This document shows, piece after piece, positions 44,539 through 54,986 of a DNA stretch of 64,000 nt; position 1 is the stretch's first letter, and the number at the start of each line of letters is the position of its first letter. This stretch comes from Miscanthus floridulus (lineage: Eukaryota; Streptophyta; Magnoliopsida; Poales; Poaceae), in NCBI RefSeq assembly GCF_019320115.1, contig NC_089588.1, positions 113,088,733 through 113,152,732 on the forward strand, in the 5' to 3' direction. The notes under the pieces were generated by a model. The model was not told the origin of the DNA, did no database searches, and was given only the letters and a program-made list of their open reading frames with translations. The position numbers and the translations under genes are program-made.

Positions 44539-45028
44539 TGTTAGGTTTGATCTCCCACGACATTAGGCCCAATGGCCTTTGGGCCTTGTTCTCACACCCT
44601 GATCGGGGGCGCCCAACCCTACATGGTTGGTGGGCCCCCGTCGCACAGCGCTATAAAGGAAAGTTGGGGGCCAGGGCTCGCAGTACGAGGTTCACCGCGC
44701 AGCGAGTCACCCCACCGATATCCTAACCCTAACCCGATCTTGAGAAGGGGCGCTGCCAGCGACGGGAAGCACCACCGACGCCGGCAACGCCACCCCGACG
44801 CACACGCCGCCGCCGAGGACGCCACTGCACCGACTCTCCCTCTCCATCGAACGTCGCTGCCGGCGCGCAGATGGCGTCCGCCAACGAGACCCCGGCTGGT
44901 GCTTCGACCACTACGGCCTTCGATGGTCTGCGACCTCTCACTCCCCTTCTCTCTACCTCTCTGTAGATCGTGTGTTAGGATCTTGATTACTGGGATTTTG
45001 ACTCGATTGAGTCTTAAGAAATCTATCA
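44539..45028 (+). repeat. 3' LTR of the 490-bp-LTR copia element
   Basis: Same boundaries as the 5' copy, preceded by the polypurine tract and followed by AGATC. It keeps the ATG and the 18-codon frame with one synonymous and one Lys to Glu change. Confidence 0.93.
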
Positions 45029-45033
45029 AGATC

Positions 45034-45494
45034 TAGTATTATAATTAGGCTATTCTATTGTTTTCCACTAAACAAGTGTACTAAAATCCAGCATATTGGA
45101 TCCACCATCATGGGAATAAACAAAAGATCATCCCAAATGGCTTTAGTTCAGGTATATAAGCAAGTCAAATTTGAAGCAATTGAGCCTATTAGGAAAAAGT
45201 TCACGCTGACATGCAACTGATATAATAAAGCAATAAAAATGCACCATCATAACAAACTTCCCCATGTAGAAATTGCAGCCTGTGAGCATTTCAGTTATAT
45301 AATTTCAGCCTATGTAGAAATTACATGCCTGTGGGCTAATCTATTGGTTTGAACTGAGCAATTACACTAATTCAGAGTACAAACTGCGGTGTCAAAAAAG
45401 AGTAATACTAATCTTAATGGGTAATGGCGAGGAACTCGCCTTCTTAGAATGCATCGTTGCTGGCAACAAATCAACACCTCCCCTACCCCCCCCT
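45034..45494. other. Intergenic DNA, nothing recognised
   Basis: AT-rich flank of the copia insertion. No gene or structured repeat. Confidence 0.55.
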
Positions 45495-45616
45495 CCCATA
45501 CCCACGAACACATCCGTAATATAGAAAATCGATGCATTCATAACAGCAAAGTAGTCCCATACCCACGAACACATCCGTAATATAGAAAATCGATGCATTC
45601 ATAACAGCAAAGTAGT
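45495..45616 (+). repeat. Perfect 61-bp tandem duplication
   Basis: CCCATACCCACGAACACATC occurs at 45,495 and 45,556; the two 61-base copies look identical, so the duplication is recent. Non-coding. Confidence 0.92.
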
Positions 45617-45812
45617 CCAGCTGAAAACTCACCCGAAATTTGCGGTCAACAACAGGGCTGCGCTCGTGCCGTGGGACAGGGGCATACCCATAAGATGCAC
45701 GATTGCTTTAATCATAAGCAGTAAAAAAACTAGATAAATTCTATATGAATAGCATAAGAACCGGATTAGCTCCAAGAGAAATCACATGTAATTCCTCCTA
45801 TAGGAAACAATA

Positions 45813-45977
45813 GGGCGTACCCAGTGCAGAGAGCTCCCGTTCTGTGCGGGGTCTAGGGAAGGGTGTCAGTGGCAAGCCTTACTCTCGCCTGTGCAATGCG
45901 AGGAGACCGCGACTCGAACCCGGGAGCTTCTGGTCACAGGCGGTAAGACTCTACCGCTTGCACCAAGCCCGCCCTTC
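45813..45977 (-). mobile_element. Au-type SINE (165 bp)
   Basis: On the minus strand the tRNA-derived head has a pol III A box (TGGTGCAAGCGG, 45954-45965) and B box (GGTTCGAGTCGC, 45909-45920). The body then matches the plant Au SINE (phrases GGCTTGCCACTGACACCC and CTCTCTGCACTGGGTACG). A perfect 17-base duplication, TCCTATAGGAAACAATA, flanks it at 45796-45812 and 45978-45994, showing LINE-mediated insertion. Confidence 0.93.
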
Positions 45978-45994
45978 TCCTATAGGAAACAATA

Positions 45995-46880
45995 TCAAAA
46001 AGAAAAAAATGGTCCAAATTGAAAATATCAGCATATATGCCCAATAACAACCACATGCATGTCAGATTCAAGCTCTACTTGTTCTAGTAGAAACAACATA
46101 AAGGGGGGGTCTATGCAAACACACCTACTTGAAGAAAATATAGTACCTACACCAGATGTGGTATTTTGATTGGGCTAATATATTGGTTTGAACAAAGCAA
46201 GTATGACAATTCAGAGTACGGGTATGTGAAATTTCAGTACACTGCACGCTGCCATCCATGGGCTATCATTTCAGGCAACTCACTCATCTATAACTATGTT
46301 TCTCCTACTTACTAATTAGCTACATCAGTTTCACTTATTTCTATGTGCAAAATGGACACAAATTAGCGGCCTAATCTGTACGTGATGTGCGCAGGAGCAG
46401 GTGATGAGTACCATCTCCCTGTTCTGGAACGACGCCAAAGCGGCACCGTCGCCCGTGGAGGCGGGCTCGGCATCGGGGGCCGAGTCCTTGAAGGCTTGAA
46501 GCCGAAGAGCGTGCGCTCTGGTGCGGAGTCGTCGGGCTTCTCTGCGCCAGCGTGGATGGGACAGGGCGGGCTCCGCACGGCGGGAGTGAGGCATCGCGTT
46601 GTCGTCGTCGCCTCGGATGTCAGCCAGCGAAATCGCTAGCCGTTGGGGACACCCTAATAATCACCGATGTACACTAGTAGCTAATAGTAAATTTATATAG
46701 CGACTGTCAAATTTTATAGGGGTCGGCTGACCCCAACTTAGTTTTTGAGACACTAAACAATTTTGAAATGAATAACTTGAAAAGAGTTATATACCACGGA
46801 GTGCTGTACAATTCTGATTAAATCATGTGCAATATCTGAGTCGTTAAAATAAAATTATTTTAAATCAGAAAATTTAGAAT
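45995..46880. other. Intergenic DNA; short GC-rich open stretch not assigned
   Basis: A GC-rich segment at about 46,385-46,640 is open on both strands but matches nothing I recognise. The rest is AT-rich. Confidence 0.45.
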
Positions 46881-47464
46881 ACAATTTTAGGATTTTTTCT
46901 TTTAAAATAGAAAACTTGTTTGCTGGACGGACGACACGGCTGGGTCATCCAGCCATTCCTGGCGAGGACCGGGCCCATCAAGAAATCCATCCAGATGCGG
47001 ACGATAGTAAAAAAAAACATCCGCCGCAACGGAGATTCGTACGCCCCACCACCGCCACCGCCACCGCCACCCAACTAATCCGCCAGCTAACTGCCACCTT
47101 TTTTTTTTCTTCCATTCAATCCCCAGAGGTAGGACGGCCGTGGCAGCTACAAATGGAGTAGAAGTACCTCTTCACCATCGTGTTCATCGTGAGTTCAAGT
47201 AGTCCTAGTCTTGCTTTGGAACGATCCAAGGTTTTACCATTTCAACTATCGTGCTACATATCCGTCCTAAAGAGATCCCGTTCTGAGTTAATTGATTAAG
47301 TTTGTAAAAAAAGATTCTTAATATTTATGAGTTCAAATGATTGTCTAATGAGTATTTAAATACTTCTCGTTTATAGATTTAGTTAAAATTATAAATCGCT
47401 TGAATTTTTTTTTTAAAAAACGAGATTGCTAACCGTTTAGAGGAGGGAGTACTATATTTTCCTC
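46881..47464. other. Intergenic DNA with short CCGCCA repeat
   Basis: A CCACCGCCACCGCCACCGCC run lies at about 47,048-47,070, next to CT-rich, promoter-like DNA. No open reading frame can be supported. Confidence 0.45.
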
Positions 47465-47706
47465 AGCGCGTGTTTAGTTTCAGAAAGTTGGAATTTAGGG
47501 CTACTATAGCACTTTCGTTTTTATTTAGCAATTAGTGTTCAATCATGGACTAATTAGGCTCAAAACGTTCGTCTCGTAATTTCCCACCAAACTGTGCAAT
47601 TAGTTTTTTTTCGTCTACATTTAATGCTCCATGCACGGGCCGCAAACATTCGATGTGATAGGTACTGTAGCACTTTTTGAAAATTTGGGGTGGAGCTAAA
47701 CAAGGG
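47465..47706 (+). mobile_element. Tourist-like MITE, second copy
   Basis: Shares GACTAATTAGGCTCAAAACG, CAAACTGTGCAATTA and TTTAATGCTCCATGCACG with the MITE at 30,037, in the same order and orientation. Ends (GCGTGTTTAGTTT and GAGCTAAACAAGGG) are diverged and no clear TAA duplication remains, so this copy is older. Confidence 0.78.
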
Positions 47707-48032
47707 TTCAACTCCACCACTTTCTCAAAAGAACATATCACAGATGCTCGTACTCAACTTCAAGCGCGTACAGTCACATCAATCTTATAAATTCACACGC
47801 ACACATCCAAACAAGAACATTCATGATGGCGGACTGGCACATCTTTAGAGCTCTATATATTAACCAAGCATGTGTCTTTAATTATGATTTGATGTTTTCA
47901 ATTGTATATACAAAAAAACACAGTTAAGAAATAGACTTAGATAAATCTCAATCAATATATTGATTATTTCTGGAAAGTTGCACACGCCGGTATCAAAGCT
48001 AGTTATCAAGCTAAGTACAACTCATATGTAGT
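47707..48032. other. AT-rich DNA downstream of the kafirin fragment
   Basis: Could include the 3' untranslated region of the storage-protein gene. Nothing else recognised. Confidence 0.4.
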
Positions 48033-48452
48033 CTAGAAGATGGCACCTCCAACGAAGGGTTGCTGCCAGGACAAGGCAGGGTTCATCAAAGATATCTGGT
48101 TGAAATGGCAATAATTGTTGCTGCTGCAGGAAGGCAGCAACCCATGGTTTAGCAAATGCCAGTGGGTTAACTGGAAGCAGCTATTGCTTGTTGCAGGCAT
48201 GCAGCGGTGTTCAGCCACAGCTAGCTGGTTGAATGGAAGCAGCTGTTGCTGTTGCAAGTAGGCGGTAGGGTTCGCCATGGCTAGTTGTTGTAGGTATGCA
48301 GCGGCATTGGCCGTAGCCAGTGGGTTGGATGCAAGCAGGTGTTGTTGCAGGTTGGCAGCAGGGTTTGCCACGACTATTGACTAACCGCGGATACGACCTG
48401 TTGCAGTTGTTGTTGTTGCTGGTATGTAGCTGCGTTCACCAGAGCCAGTGTC
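48033..48452 (-). pseudogene. Alpha-kafirin / alpha-zein storage-protein gene, 3' fragment
   Basis: Alpha-prolamins are endosperm storage proteins held in protein bodies of the endoplasmic reticulum. The minus strand encodes the C-terminal half: repeat units with NAAAYLQQ, QQQQLLPFNQLAVA and NPLATANAAA, ending in ISLMNPALSWQQPFVGGAIF and a stop at 48,033. That end is diagnostic for alpha-kafirin/zein. The signal peptide and N-terminal half are missing; homology stops near 48,452 at a transposon-like sequence. In the middle two compensating indels put about 35 residues out of frame, and there is a stop upstream (after VSAVSQ). About 140 of roughly 265 codons remain. It is a dead copy from a family known for tandem duplication. 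Confidence 0.9.
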
Positions 48453-48711
48453 AACCATGTCGGATAGGATATTACATTTGTTTGTATATTTCTGTCCAGA
48501 TTCAGATTCGAATACGGATAGTGTCACCCATGTCGGATAGGATATGATTTAATATCGACATCATAAATATGCGATTTGAGTATTCGAATATGGATACGGT
48601 GTCGGATATTGAATACCCGGACTCAGATATGGACATATCTGAACCCCTCTAAACGGATTCGATCTCGAATACGGTTGGAAAATATCCGTACCATTTTCAC
48701 CCCTAGCAATA
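48453..48711. mobile_element. hAT-like MITE remnant
   Basis: Repeated CGGATAC/GAATACGG phrases and an end reading TTTTCACCCCTAG; inverted this is CTAGGGGTGAAAATGG, a common terminus of grass hAT-type elements. CATGTCGGATAGGATAT occurs twice (48,458 and 48,530). The left terminus is not recognisable. Confidence 0.5.
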
Positions 48712-48720
48712 GCCATAACA

Positions 48721-49176
48721 GGACCAAGGAGGTAATTACTCGTGCTGAAGAAGAACTTGCACTTGCCAAGTTGATTAGGCGTGGAGCTGACAGGGATCTT
48801 GTGCAGGTCTAGAAAACTGTTGAGGTCTTGACTGGCAAGTTGGTGACGGCTACTGAGAACTGGAACGCTTTGTGAAAATCTTTTCGGTCAGTAGCTGATC
48901 TTCTCTGGACTCCAGCAGATGACGGCCAATCTTCCCCAGGTGTCGACCCGTTTCCAGGAGTTCGTGAAGAGATGCGCCCAACTCTGCACCAAAAATGTTC
49001 TTGCCCAGGTCCGGGTTCTTGCTCCGGAGGTCCCTTTGTCCAAGGTTGCAGAGGAAGCCGAGAGTCAAGAGTACCTGGATGCTATTGAAAGGGTGGAGCC
49101 TAAGGTCAAAAAATTAGCCTGGAGGATTGTTGATAATCTTAGTATTAATATTTCTTCTCCTGATGATGATGCTTGA
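48721..49176 (+). pseudogene. C-terminal part of a Tat antisense ORF
   Basis: The best segment (48,919-49,176) contains VLAPEVPLSKVAEEAESQEY, KKLAWRIVDNLSIN and a DDDA end, as seen at the C-terminus of antisense ORFs in grass Tat elements. The upstream part (EEELALAKLIRRGADRDLVQ) is in another frame and broken by stops. The N-terminal domain is missing. Confidence 0.6.
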
Positions 49177-49429
49177 TTTGATTGTAATTGATCTTTGTAC
49201 TCCAACCTTTGTAATAGGAAATTATACTCCTCTTTGAATGAAGATTTTTTATTTTTCGTTGTATCTTCCTTTTGTTTCTTTGTATGAATTTCTTTGCCTT
49301 GTTTATTCTTTAGACGAGTTGTCCAAGCGATCAGAATTTTTTTCTGAGTAGTCTCTTATTGGGCGTGGTATGCATCCGCGGCTTAGAGTGGTCGTGTTTT
49401 TTCATCCGTTGGAGGATATCTCCTTGATA

Positions 49430-49680
49430 CATCGAGCGCTTGTCTGGCTTTCATCTGAGCCGTGTAAACAACTTAGGGTAAGTCAATCGTTGGCTTGACA
49501 GAGTTCCTTGATTTGTCGAGTGCTTGTCTGGCTTTCATCTGCGCCGTGTAAACAACTTGGGGTATGTAGATCGTTGTCTTGACAGAGTTCCTTGATTTGT
49601 CGAGTGCTTGTCTGGCTTTCATCTACGCCTGTGTAAACAACTCGGGGTATGTAGATCGTTGTCTTGACAGCCTTCTTAGT
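49430..49680. repeat. 84-bp tandem repeat, about three copies
   Basis: GCTTGTCTGGCTTTCATCT starts at 49,438, 49,522 and 49,606 (84 bases apart), each followed by GTGTAAACAACT and a TTGACAG phrase. It lies in the 3' region of the Tat element. Confidence 0.88.
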
Positions 49681-49719
49681 CTCGTTAGTACTGAAAAGAC
49701 TTAGGACCGGCAGGCTCAA

Positions 49720-50850
49720 GCATCTTTTCAGCTATTTCGCTCTCATCTGGTGAGCTCAAGCATCTTCAGCTTTTTTGTTCTCGTCCGGTGAGCTCAAGCA
49801 TCTTTTCAACTTTTTGCTCAACTCGGGATGTGGCCAGCATCTGGCACTTGCCCTGGTTGTGAAAACAACTCAGGACCGGTTCGGGTGTTAGCTTATCAGC
49901 TTTCTTACCCTCATCAGCGGGCTCAAGCATCTTTTTAGTTTTTTTTACTCTCGGCCGATAGGCTCAGGCATAATTTCAGCCATTTTGCTCTTTGTCCGAT
50001 GAGCTCAAGCATATTTTTAGCTTTTTTGCTCAACTCGGGAGGTGGCCAGCATCTGGCACTTGCCCTAGTTGTGAAAACAACTCAGGACTGGTTCGGGTGT
50101 TAGCTTATCAGCTTTTTACCCTCATCGGTGGGCTCAAGCATATTTTTAGCTTTTTTGCTCTCGGCCGGTAGGCTCAGGCATAATTTCAGCCATTTTGCTC
50201 TTTGTCTGGTGAGCTCAAGCATCTTTTTAGCTTTTTTGCTCAACTTGGGATGTGGCCAGCATCTGGCACTTGCCCTGGTTGTGAAAACAACTCAGGACCG
50301 GTTTAGGTGTTAGCTTATCAGCTTTCTTACCCTCATCAGTGGGCTCAAGTATCTTTTCAGCTTTTTTGCTCTCGGCCGGTAGGCTCAGGCATAATTTTAG
50401 CTATTTTGCTCTTTGTCCGGTGAGCTCAAGCATCTTTTCAGCTTTTTTGCTCAACTCAGGAGGTGGCCAGCATCTGGCACTTGCCCTGGTTGTGAAAACA
50501 ACTCAGGACCGATTCGGGTGTTAGCTTATCAGCTTTCTTACCCTCATCGGCGGGCTCAAGCATCTTTTCAGCTTTTTTGCTCTCGGCCGGTAGGCTCAGG
50601 CATAATTTAAGCCATTTTGCTCTTTGTCCGGTGAGCTCAAGCATCTTTTTAGCTTTTTTGTTCAACTCGGGAGGTGGGCAGTATCTGGCACTTGCCCTGG
50701 TTGTGAAAACAACTCAGGACCGGTTCGGGTGTTAGCTTATCAGCTTTCTTACCCTCATCGATGGGCTCAAGCATCTTTTCAGCTTTTTTTTGCTCTCGGT
50801 CGGTAGGCTTAGGCATAATTTCAGCCATTTCGCTCTTATTTTGTTTTGAA
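49720..50850. repeat. 211-bp tandem repeat, about five copies
   Basis: The phrase TGGCCAGCATCTGGCACTTG starts at 49,831, 50,043, 50,253 and 50,464, and as TGGGCAGTATC at 50,675. Periods are 212, 210, 211 and 211. Each unit also holds three GCTCAAGCATCTTTTYAGC-like subunits and TGTGAAAACAACTC. The 60-aa open frames in each copy are by-products. Confidence 0.92.
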
Positions 50851-51034
50851 AACAACTCGGGGCAAGCCATAATAAGACAAATGTTGTCGAGGAACACTAT
50901 CTTTATTGATCGTGAACGTTGATCTCTTGTGGCTTTTTTGTATATAGATTCTTCCTTGAGTTGTTTTCATGCGTAGAATCTTCTTAGTTGGCTGATGTGC
51001 TATGTATTATTGACTTCTGTTCCATCTTCAGTCA

Positions 51035-53232
51035 TCAATTAGTACGTGCCTGGTCCGGTGACTTTTGCGACAATAAAAGGACCTTCCCATGGGCTGAGTA
51101 GTTTATGACGTCCGTCCGTTTTTTTGTATTCTTCGTAGTACTAGGTCTCTGATTTAGAGTGATCGAGGCTGGGTACTCTTGTTGTAGTGGCGTCTTAGAC
51201 CTTAGAGGTATCGAGCTGATTGAAGGGTAGCATTTACTCTGACTTCTACTGTGCTGTCGAGTTCTAATCTCCGTGTGTGTTCTGCTTCACCTTCATCATA
51301 TTGCTCTATCCTTGGTGATGTCCAGATTAGGTCGGCAGATAGTACAGCTTCTGATCCGTAAACTAGGAAAAAAGATGAGTATCTAGTGGCTCTGCTTATT
51401 TGAGTTCGTAGCCCCCATACTACTTTGGGCAATTCTTCAATCCATTTGGATCCATAGTCCACTAGTTCTTCATACAATCTGGGTTTTAATCCGGCTAGTA
51501 TGAGTCCATTAGCCCTTTCTACTTGTCCGTTAGCTTCTGGATGTGCGACCGATGCATAATCTATGCTGAAGCCACAATCCTGTGCCCGACTTTGGAATTC
51601 TGTAGCTGTGAAGGGAGAACCCAAATCTGTGATGATTCGATTGGGCATGCCGAAGCGGTGCATATTGTCTTGGATGAACTCGACTACTTTAGCTGCGCTA
51701 TATTTCGCGAGTGGTTTGTATTCAATCCACTTGGTGAACTTGTCAATTTCTACAAAGATGTACTCGAAACCGCCCTTTGCTTTCTTGAGAGGTCCTACTT
51801 GAACCAGCCCCCAGCAGGAGAAAGGCCAAGCGGGTGGGATGCAGATGAGATTGTAAGCTGGGACGTGAGCTTGTCTTGCGAACATTTGACAACCTTTGCA
51901 TTTTCTGACGAGTTCTTCTGCGTCTTTCAAAGCGGTTGGCCAGTAGAACCCGGTGTGGAATACTTTGCCGACTAGTGTTCTTGAAGTGGCATGATTTCCA
52001 CAGCAACCTGAGTGTATTTCGTCTAAGATCTCTTTGCTTTTTTTAGATGAGACACATTTTAGGAGTACTCCTGATGATGCGGCTCTTCTGTAGAGTTTGT
52101 CTCCTACTAGGACGTAGTTCTTGCTTCTGCGAACAACTCGGGTAGCTTCTTCTTTGTCTGCTGGCAACTTATTTTCTTTGATATAATCAATAAAAACCTG
52201 GGTCCATGAGGTGGTGATTACCAAAATCTGGGTGCCTTTAGCTGGGAGTTCAGGGGTTATCTCATCGGGTTGTTTGATAGAGGGAGCTGATAACTCCTCT
52301 ACGAATACGCCAGGTGTGACCTTCGCCCTGTCCGATCTGAGCTTGGCGAGGACATCCGCTACAATATTTGAATCACGCAGGACATGTAGAATTTCTAAAC
52401 CTTGAAAATGTTTTTTGAGTTTTCGTATTTCAGCGCAGTAAGCGCCCATGTTGTCTTTGGTGTAGTCCCAATCTTTGTTGACTTGGTTGATGACTACTGC
52501 CAAATCGCCGTAGACGAGTAGTCACTTGATCCCGACGGTAATTGCTACTCGAAGCCCGTGGATGAGGGCTTTGTATTCTGCTTCATTGTTTGTAGCTTGC
52601 CATAATATCTGAAGGACATATTTGAGTTGTTTTCCGTCTGGAGAGATGAAGAGAACGCCTGCACAGGCTCCGCCTAGTTTAAGTGATCCATCAAAGTATA
52701 TCTTCCAATGGTCGAGGATGGTATTTGACATAGGTTGTTGAATTTCTGTCCACTCGGCAACAAAATCGGCAAGGGCTTGAGACTTGATTGCCTTCCGTGG
52801 GGTGAAATCGACGTTGAGAGCACCAAGTTCAACTACCCACTTAGATATGTGCCCCGTTGCGTCTCTATTGTGTAGGATGTCTCTGAGTGGGAAATCTATC
52901 ACCACGGTAATCTTGTGGCTTTCAAAATAGTGACGAAGCTTGCGGGAAGTGATCAGGAGGGAGTAGAGTAGTTTTTGTACATGTGGGTACCGGATCTTTG
53001 ATTCTGACAGTACTTCGCTGATGTAGTATACGGGGCGTTGTACTTTATATACGCGCCCTTCTTCTTCTCTCTCTACGACTATCGCTGTACTGATTACAGT
53101 AGAAGTTGCCGCAATGTATAGCATCATGTCTTCATATTTCTTTGGAAGTGTGAGGACAAACGAGGAGGTGAGGTATGCCTTAAGTCTTTCAAAAGCTTTC
53201 TTGGCTTCCTCTGTCCACTCGAACTTGCCCGT
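51035..53232 (-). pseudogene. pol: RNase H and integrase of the Tat-type element
   Basis: From 53,232 leftwards: the RT-RNase H linker (GKFEWTEEAKKAFERLKAYL), an RNase H with YFDGSLKLGGACAGVLF and NNEAEYKALIHGL, then a stop at 52,522 (TGA where Arg is usual). Integrase carries HHCC (EIHSGCCGNH...CKGCQMF), DLGSPF and EANGQVERAN. The first catalytic Asp is lost: the WGLD motif reads WGLV (GTT at 51802-51804), so integrase would be inactive even if made. The open frame stops at 51,202 by another TAG-type stop (YLQ expected), with homology continuing to about 51,035. Confidence 0.87.
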
Positions 53233-54986
53233 TGAAAGCTCTAGTTTGGTTTTGGTTAATTGATGAAACCCTAAGTGCTAACCTAGTTTATCAAGATGAT
53301 TATGAGATAGGTAGCACTACTCCAAGTGATGAAGCAATGGCGAAGATCATGACAATGGTGATGGCATGGTGATGGTCAAATGCTTAAACTTGAAAAGAAG
53401 AAAGAGAAAAACAAAAGGCTCAAGGCAAAGGTATAAAATGTAGGAGCCATTTTGTTTTAGTGATCAAGACACTTAGTGAGTGTGATCACATTTAGGATAG
53501 ATAGCCGTACTATTAAGAGGAGTGAAACTCGTATCGAAATGCGGTTATCAAAGTGCCACTAGATGCTCTAATTCATTGTATATGCATTTAGGATCTAGTG
53601 AAGTACTAACACCCTTGGAGATGTTTGTGAAAATATGCTAACACATGTGCACAAGGTGATACACTTTGTGGTTAGCACATTTGAGCAAGGGTGAAGAAGA
53701 CACAGGAGATGCCAGCGTCGATCAAGTGACCGGACGCTGGATTTGAATGCACCGGACGCTGACTGCCTGCATCCGGTCGCGTTGACTCGGCGGTGCAGTG
53801 GATAGGGTATACCACCGGACGCTGGACTATGTCCGGTCAAGGTGGACCGGACGCGTCCGGTCGAAGAAAAACGGATTTTGACCCTTACTGTACTCAACCG
53901 GACGCTGAGGCTCCAGCGTCCGGTCGGCACTTAGCCGTTGAGATCTGATAGTTCAGTTTTAACTCAAAGAGACACGTGGCAAAGATCAGCGGACCAGACG
54001 CTGAGTCCAGGGTCCGGTCAGTATGACCGGAGCGTCCGGTCAGAGCGCGTTTTGCCCAGTGAAGGGGTATAACGGCTCTATTCCATGGGGGCTTCTATTT
54101 AAGCCCTATGGCCGGTTGTAGCTCTAACTCTTGCACATTTTTCATTGACATAGCAACCTTGTGAGCTTAACCAAACACCTCCCACTCATCTCCATCATTG
54201 ATTCATCATCTTTGTGAGATTGGGAGAGAATCCAAGTGCATTGCTTGAGTGATTGCATCTAGAGGCACTTGGTATTCGTGTTGCGCTGCGGATTTCGCTT
54301 GTTACTCTTGGTGGTTGCCACCACCTAGATGGCTCGGTGTAGCGGTGGAGGATTGGCACGAGTTGGTGATTTTTCGTGGCCGTCTCTGGTGATTGTAAGG
54401 GGAGTTGTACCTTCCCCGGCAGAGTGCCAAAAGGTAACTCTAGTAAATTGCTCGTGTCATTGAGTTACCTCACTTGTGGGTCGGTTCTTGCGGTGTCCTA
54501 TCGTGTGGACGAGGTTTGTGAAACACCTCTTAGCCGCCGAACCACCAAGTGTTGGTCGACACAACGGGGACGTAGCGTGTTGGCAAGCACGTGAACCTCG
54601 GGAGAAAATCGATTCTCTTGTCTTTGGCATTCTCCCGATGATTGGCTATATATTCATCTTGTGGTTGGTTCATCCCCTACATGGTGGTATAATCACCCTA
54701 CTCACTTATTTACATTCTTGCAAACTAGTTGATACAAGCTCTTTAGTGTAATTAGAATTGAGAGCTTGCTTTATCATTTACATTCATCTAGTTGAGCTCT
54801 TTAGAGTAGCAAGATTGAGAGCTCTTAGTGAGTAGTTACATAGCAAGTTTGTGTGCCTAAGTAATCATTGCAACTACAATTGTTGGATAGGTGGCTTGCA
54901 ACTCTTGTAGAGCTAGAGCAAGTTTGCATTACGCTTTTTGTCATACTAATCAAATTGGTCTAGTTGATTTGTAGATTTTTAAATAG
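53233..54986 (+). repeat. Copia LTR fragment (about 1.75 kb)
   Basis: Starts TGAAAGCTCTAG inside the Tat RNase H/RT sequence. U3 has about ten ACCGGACGC / GCGTCCGGTC motifs (53,730-54,040), including ACCGGACGCGTCCGGT at 53846-53861, and a TATA-like CTATTTAAG near 54,095. Same family as the remnant at 18.4-19.2 kb and related to the first element's LTR. The right end has no CA terminus or primer site and passes straight into Harbinger sequence, so it is truncated. Confidence 0.78.

Larger units (their letters stand above)
38168..45028 (+). mobile_element. Full-length Ty1/copia element with 490-bp LTRs
   Basis: A 6,861-bp element with two 490-bp LTRs (TGTTAGGTTT...AATCTATCA), AGATC duplication on both sides (38163-38167 and 45029-45033), primer site ATGGCATCAGAGCC, a long leader, gag, copia-order pol and polypurine tract AAAGGGGGAA (44529-44538). 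By eye the LTRs differ at about 14 of 490 sites (about 3%). It lies in the same orientation as the first copia element but is unrelated in LTR and gag. Clade not assigned with confidence. Confidence 0.94.
48712..53232 (-). mobile_element. Tat-type gypsy element remnant, minus strand
   Basis: In minus-strand order: RNase H, integrase, two tandem-repeat arrays, then an antisense ORF (plus strand). This is the same Tat layout as at 24.5-29.6 kb. LTRs, gag, protease and most of RT are missing: the RT side is cut by an LTR fragment at 53,233 and the 3' end stops at the hAT-like remnant. Confidence 0.82.

Noticed and set aside
50128..50897. Repeated 60-80 codon frames with a shared protein-like pattern
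   Set aside because: They are translations of the 211-bp tandem repeat.
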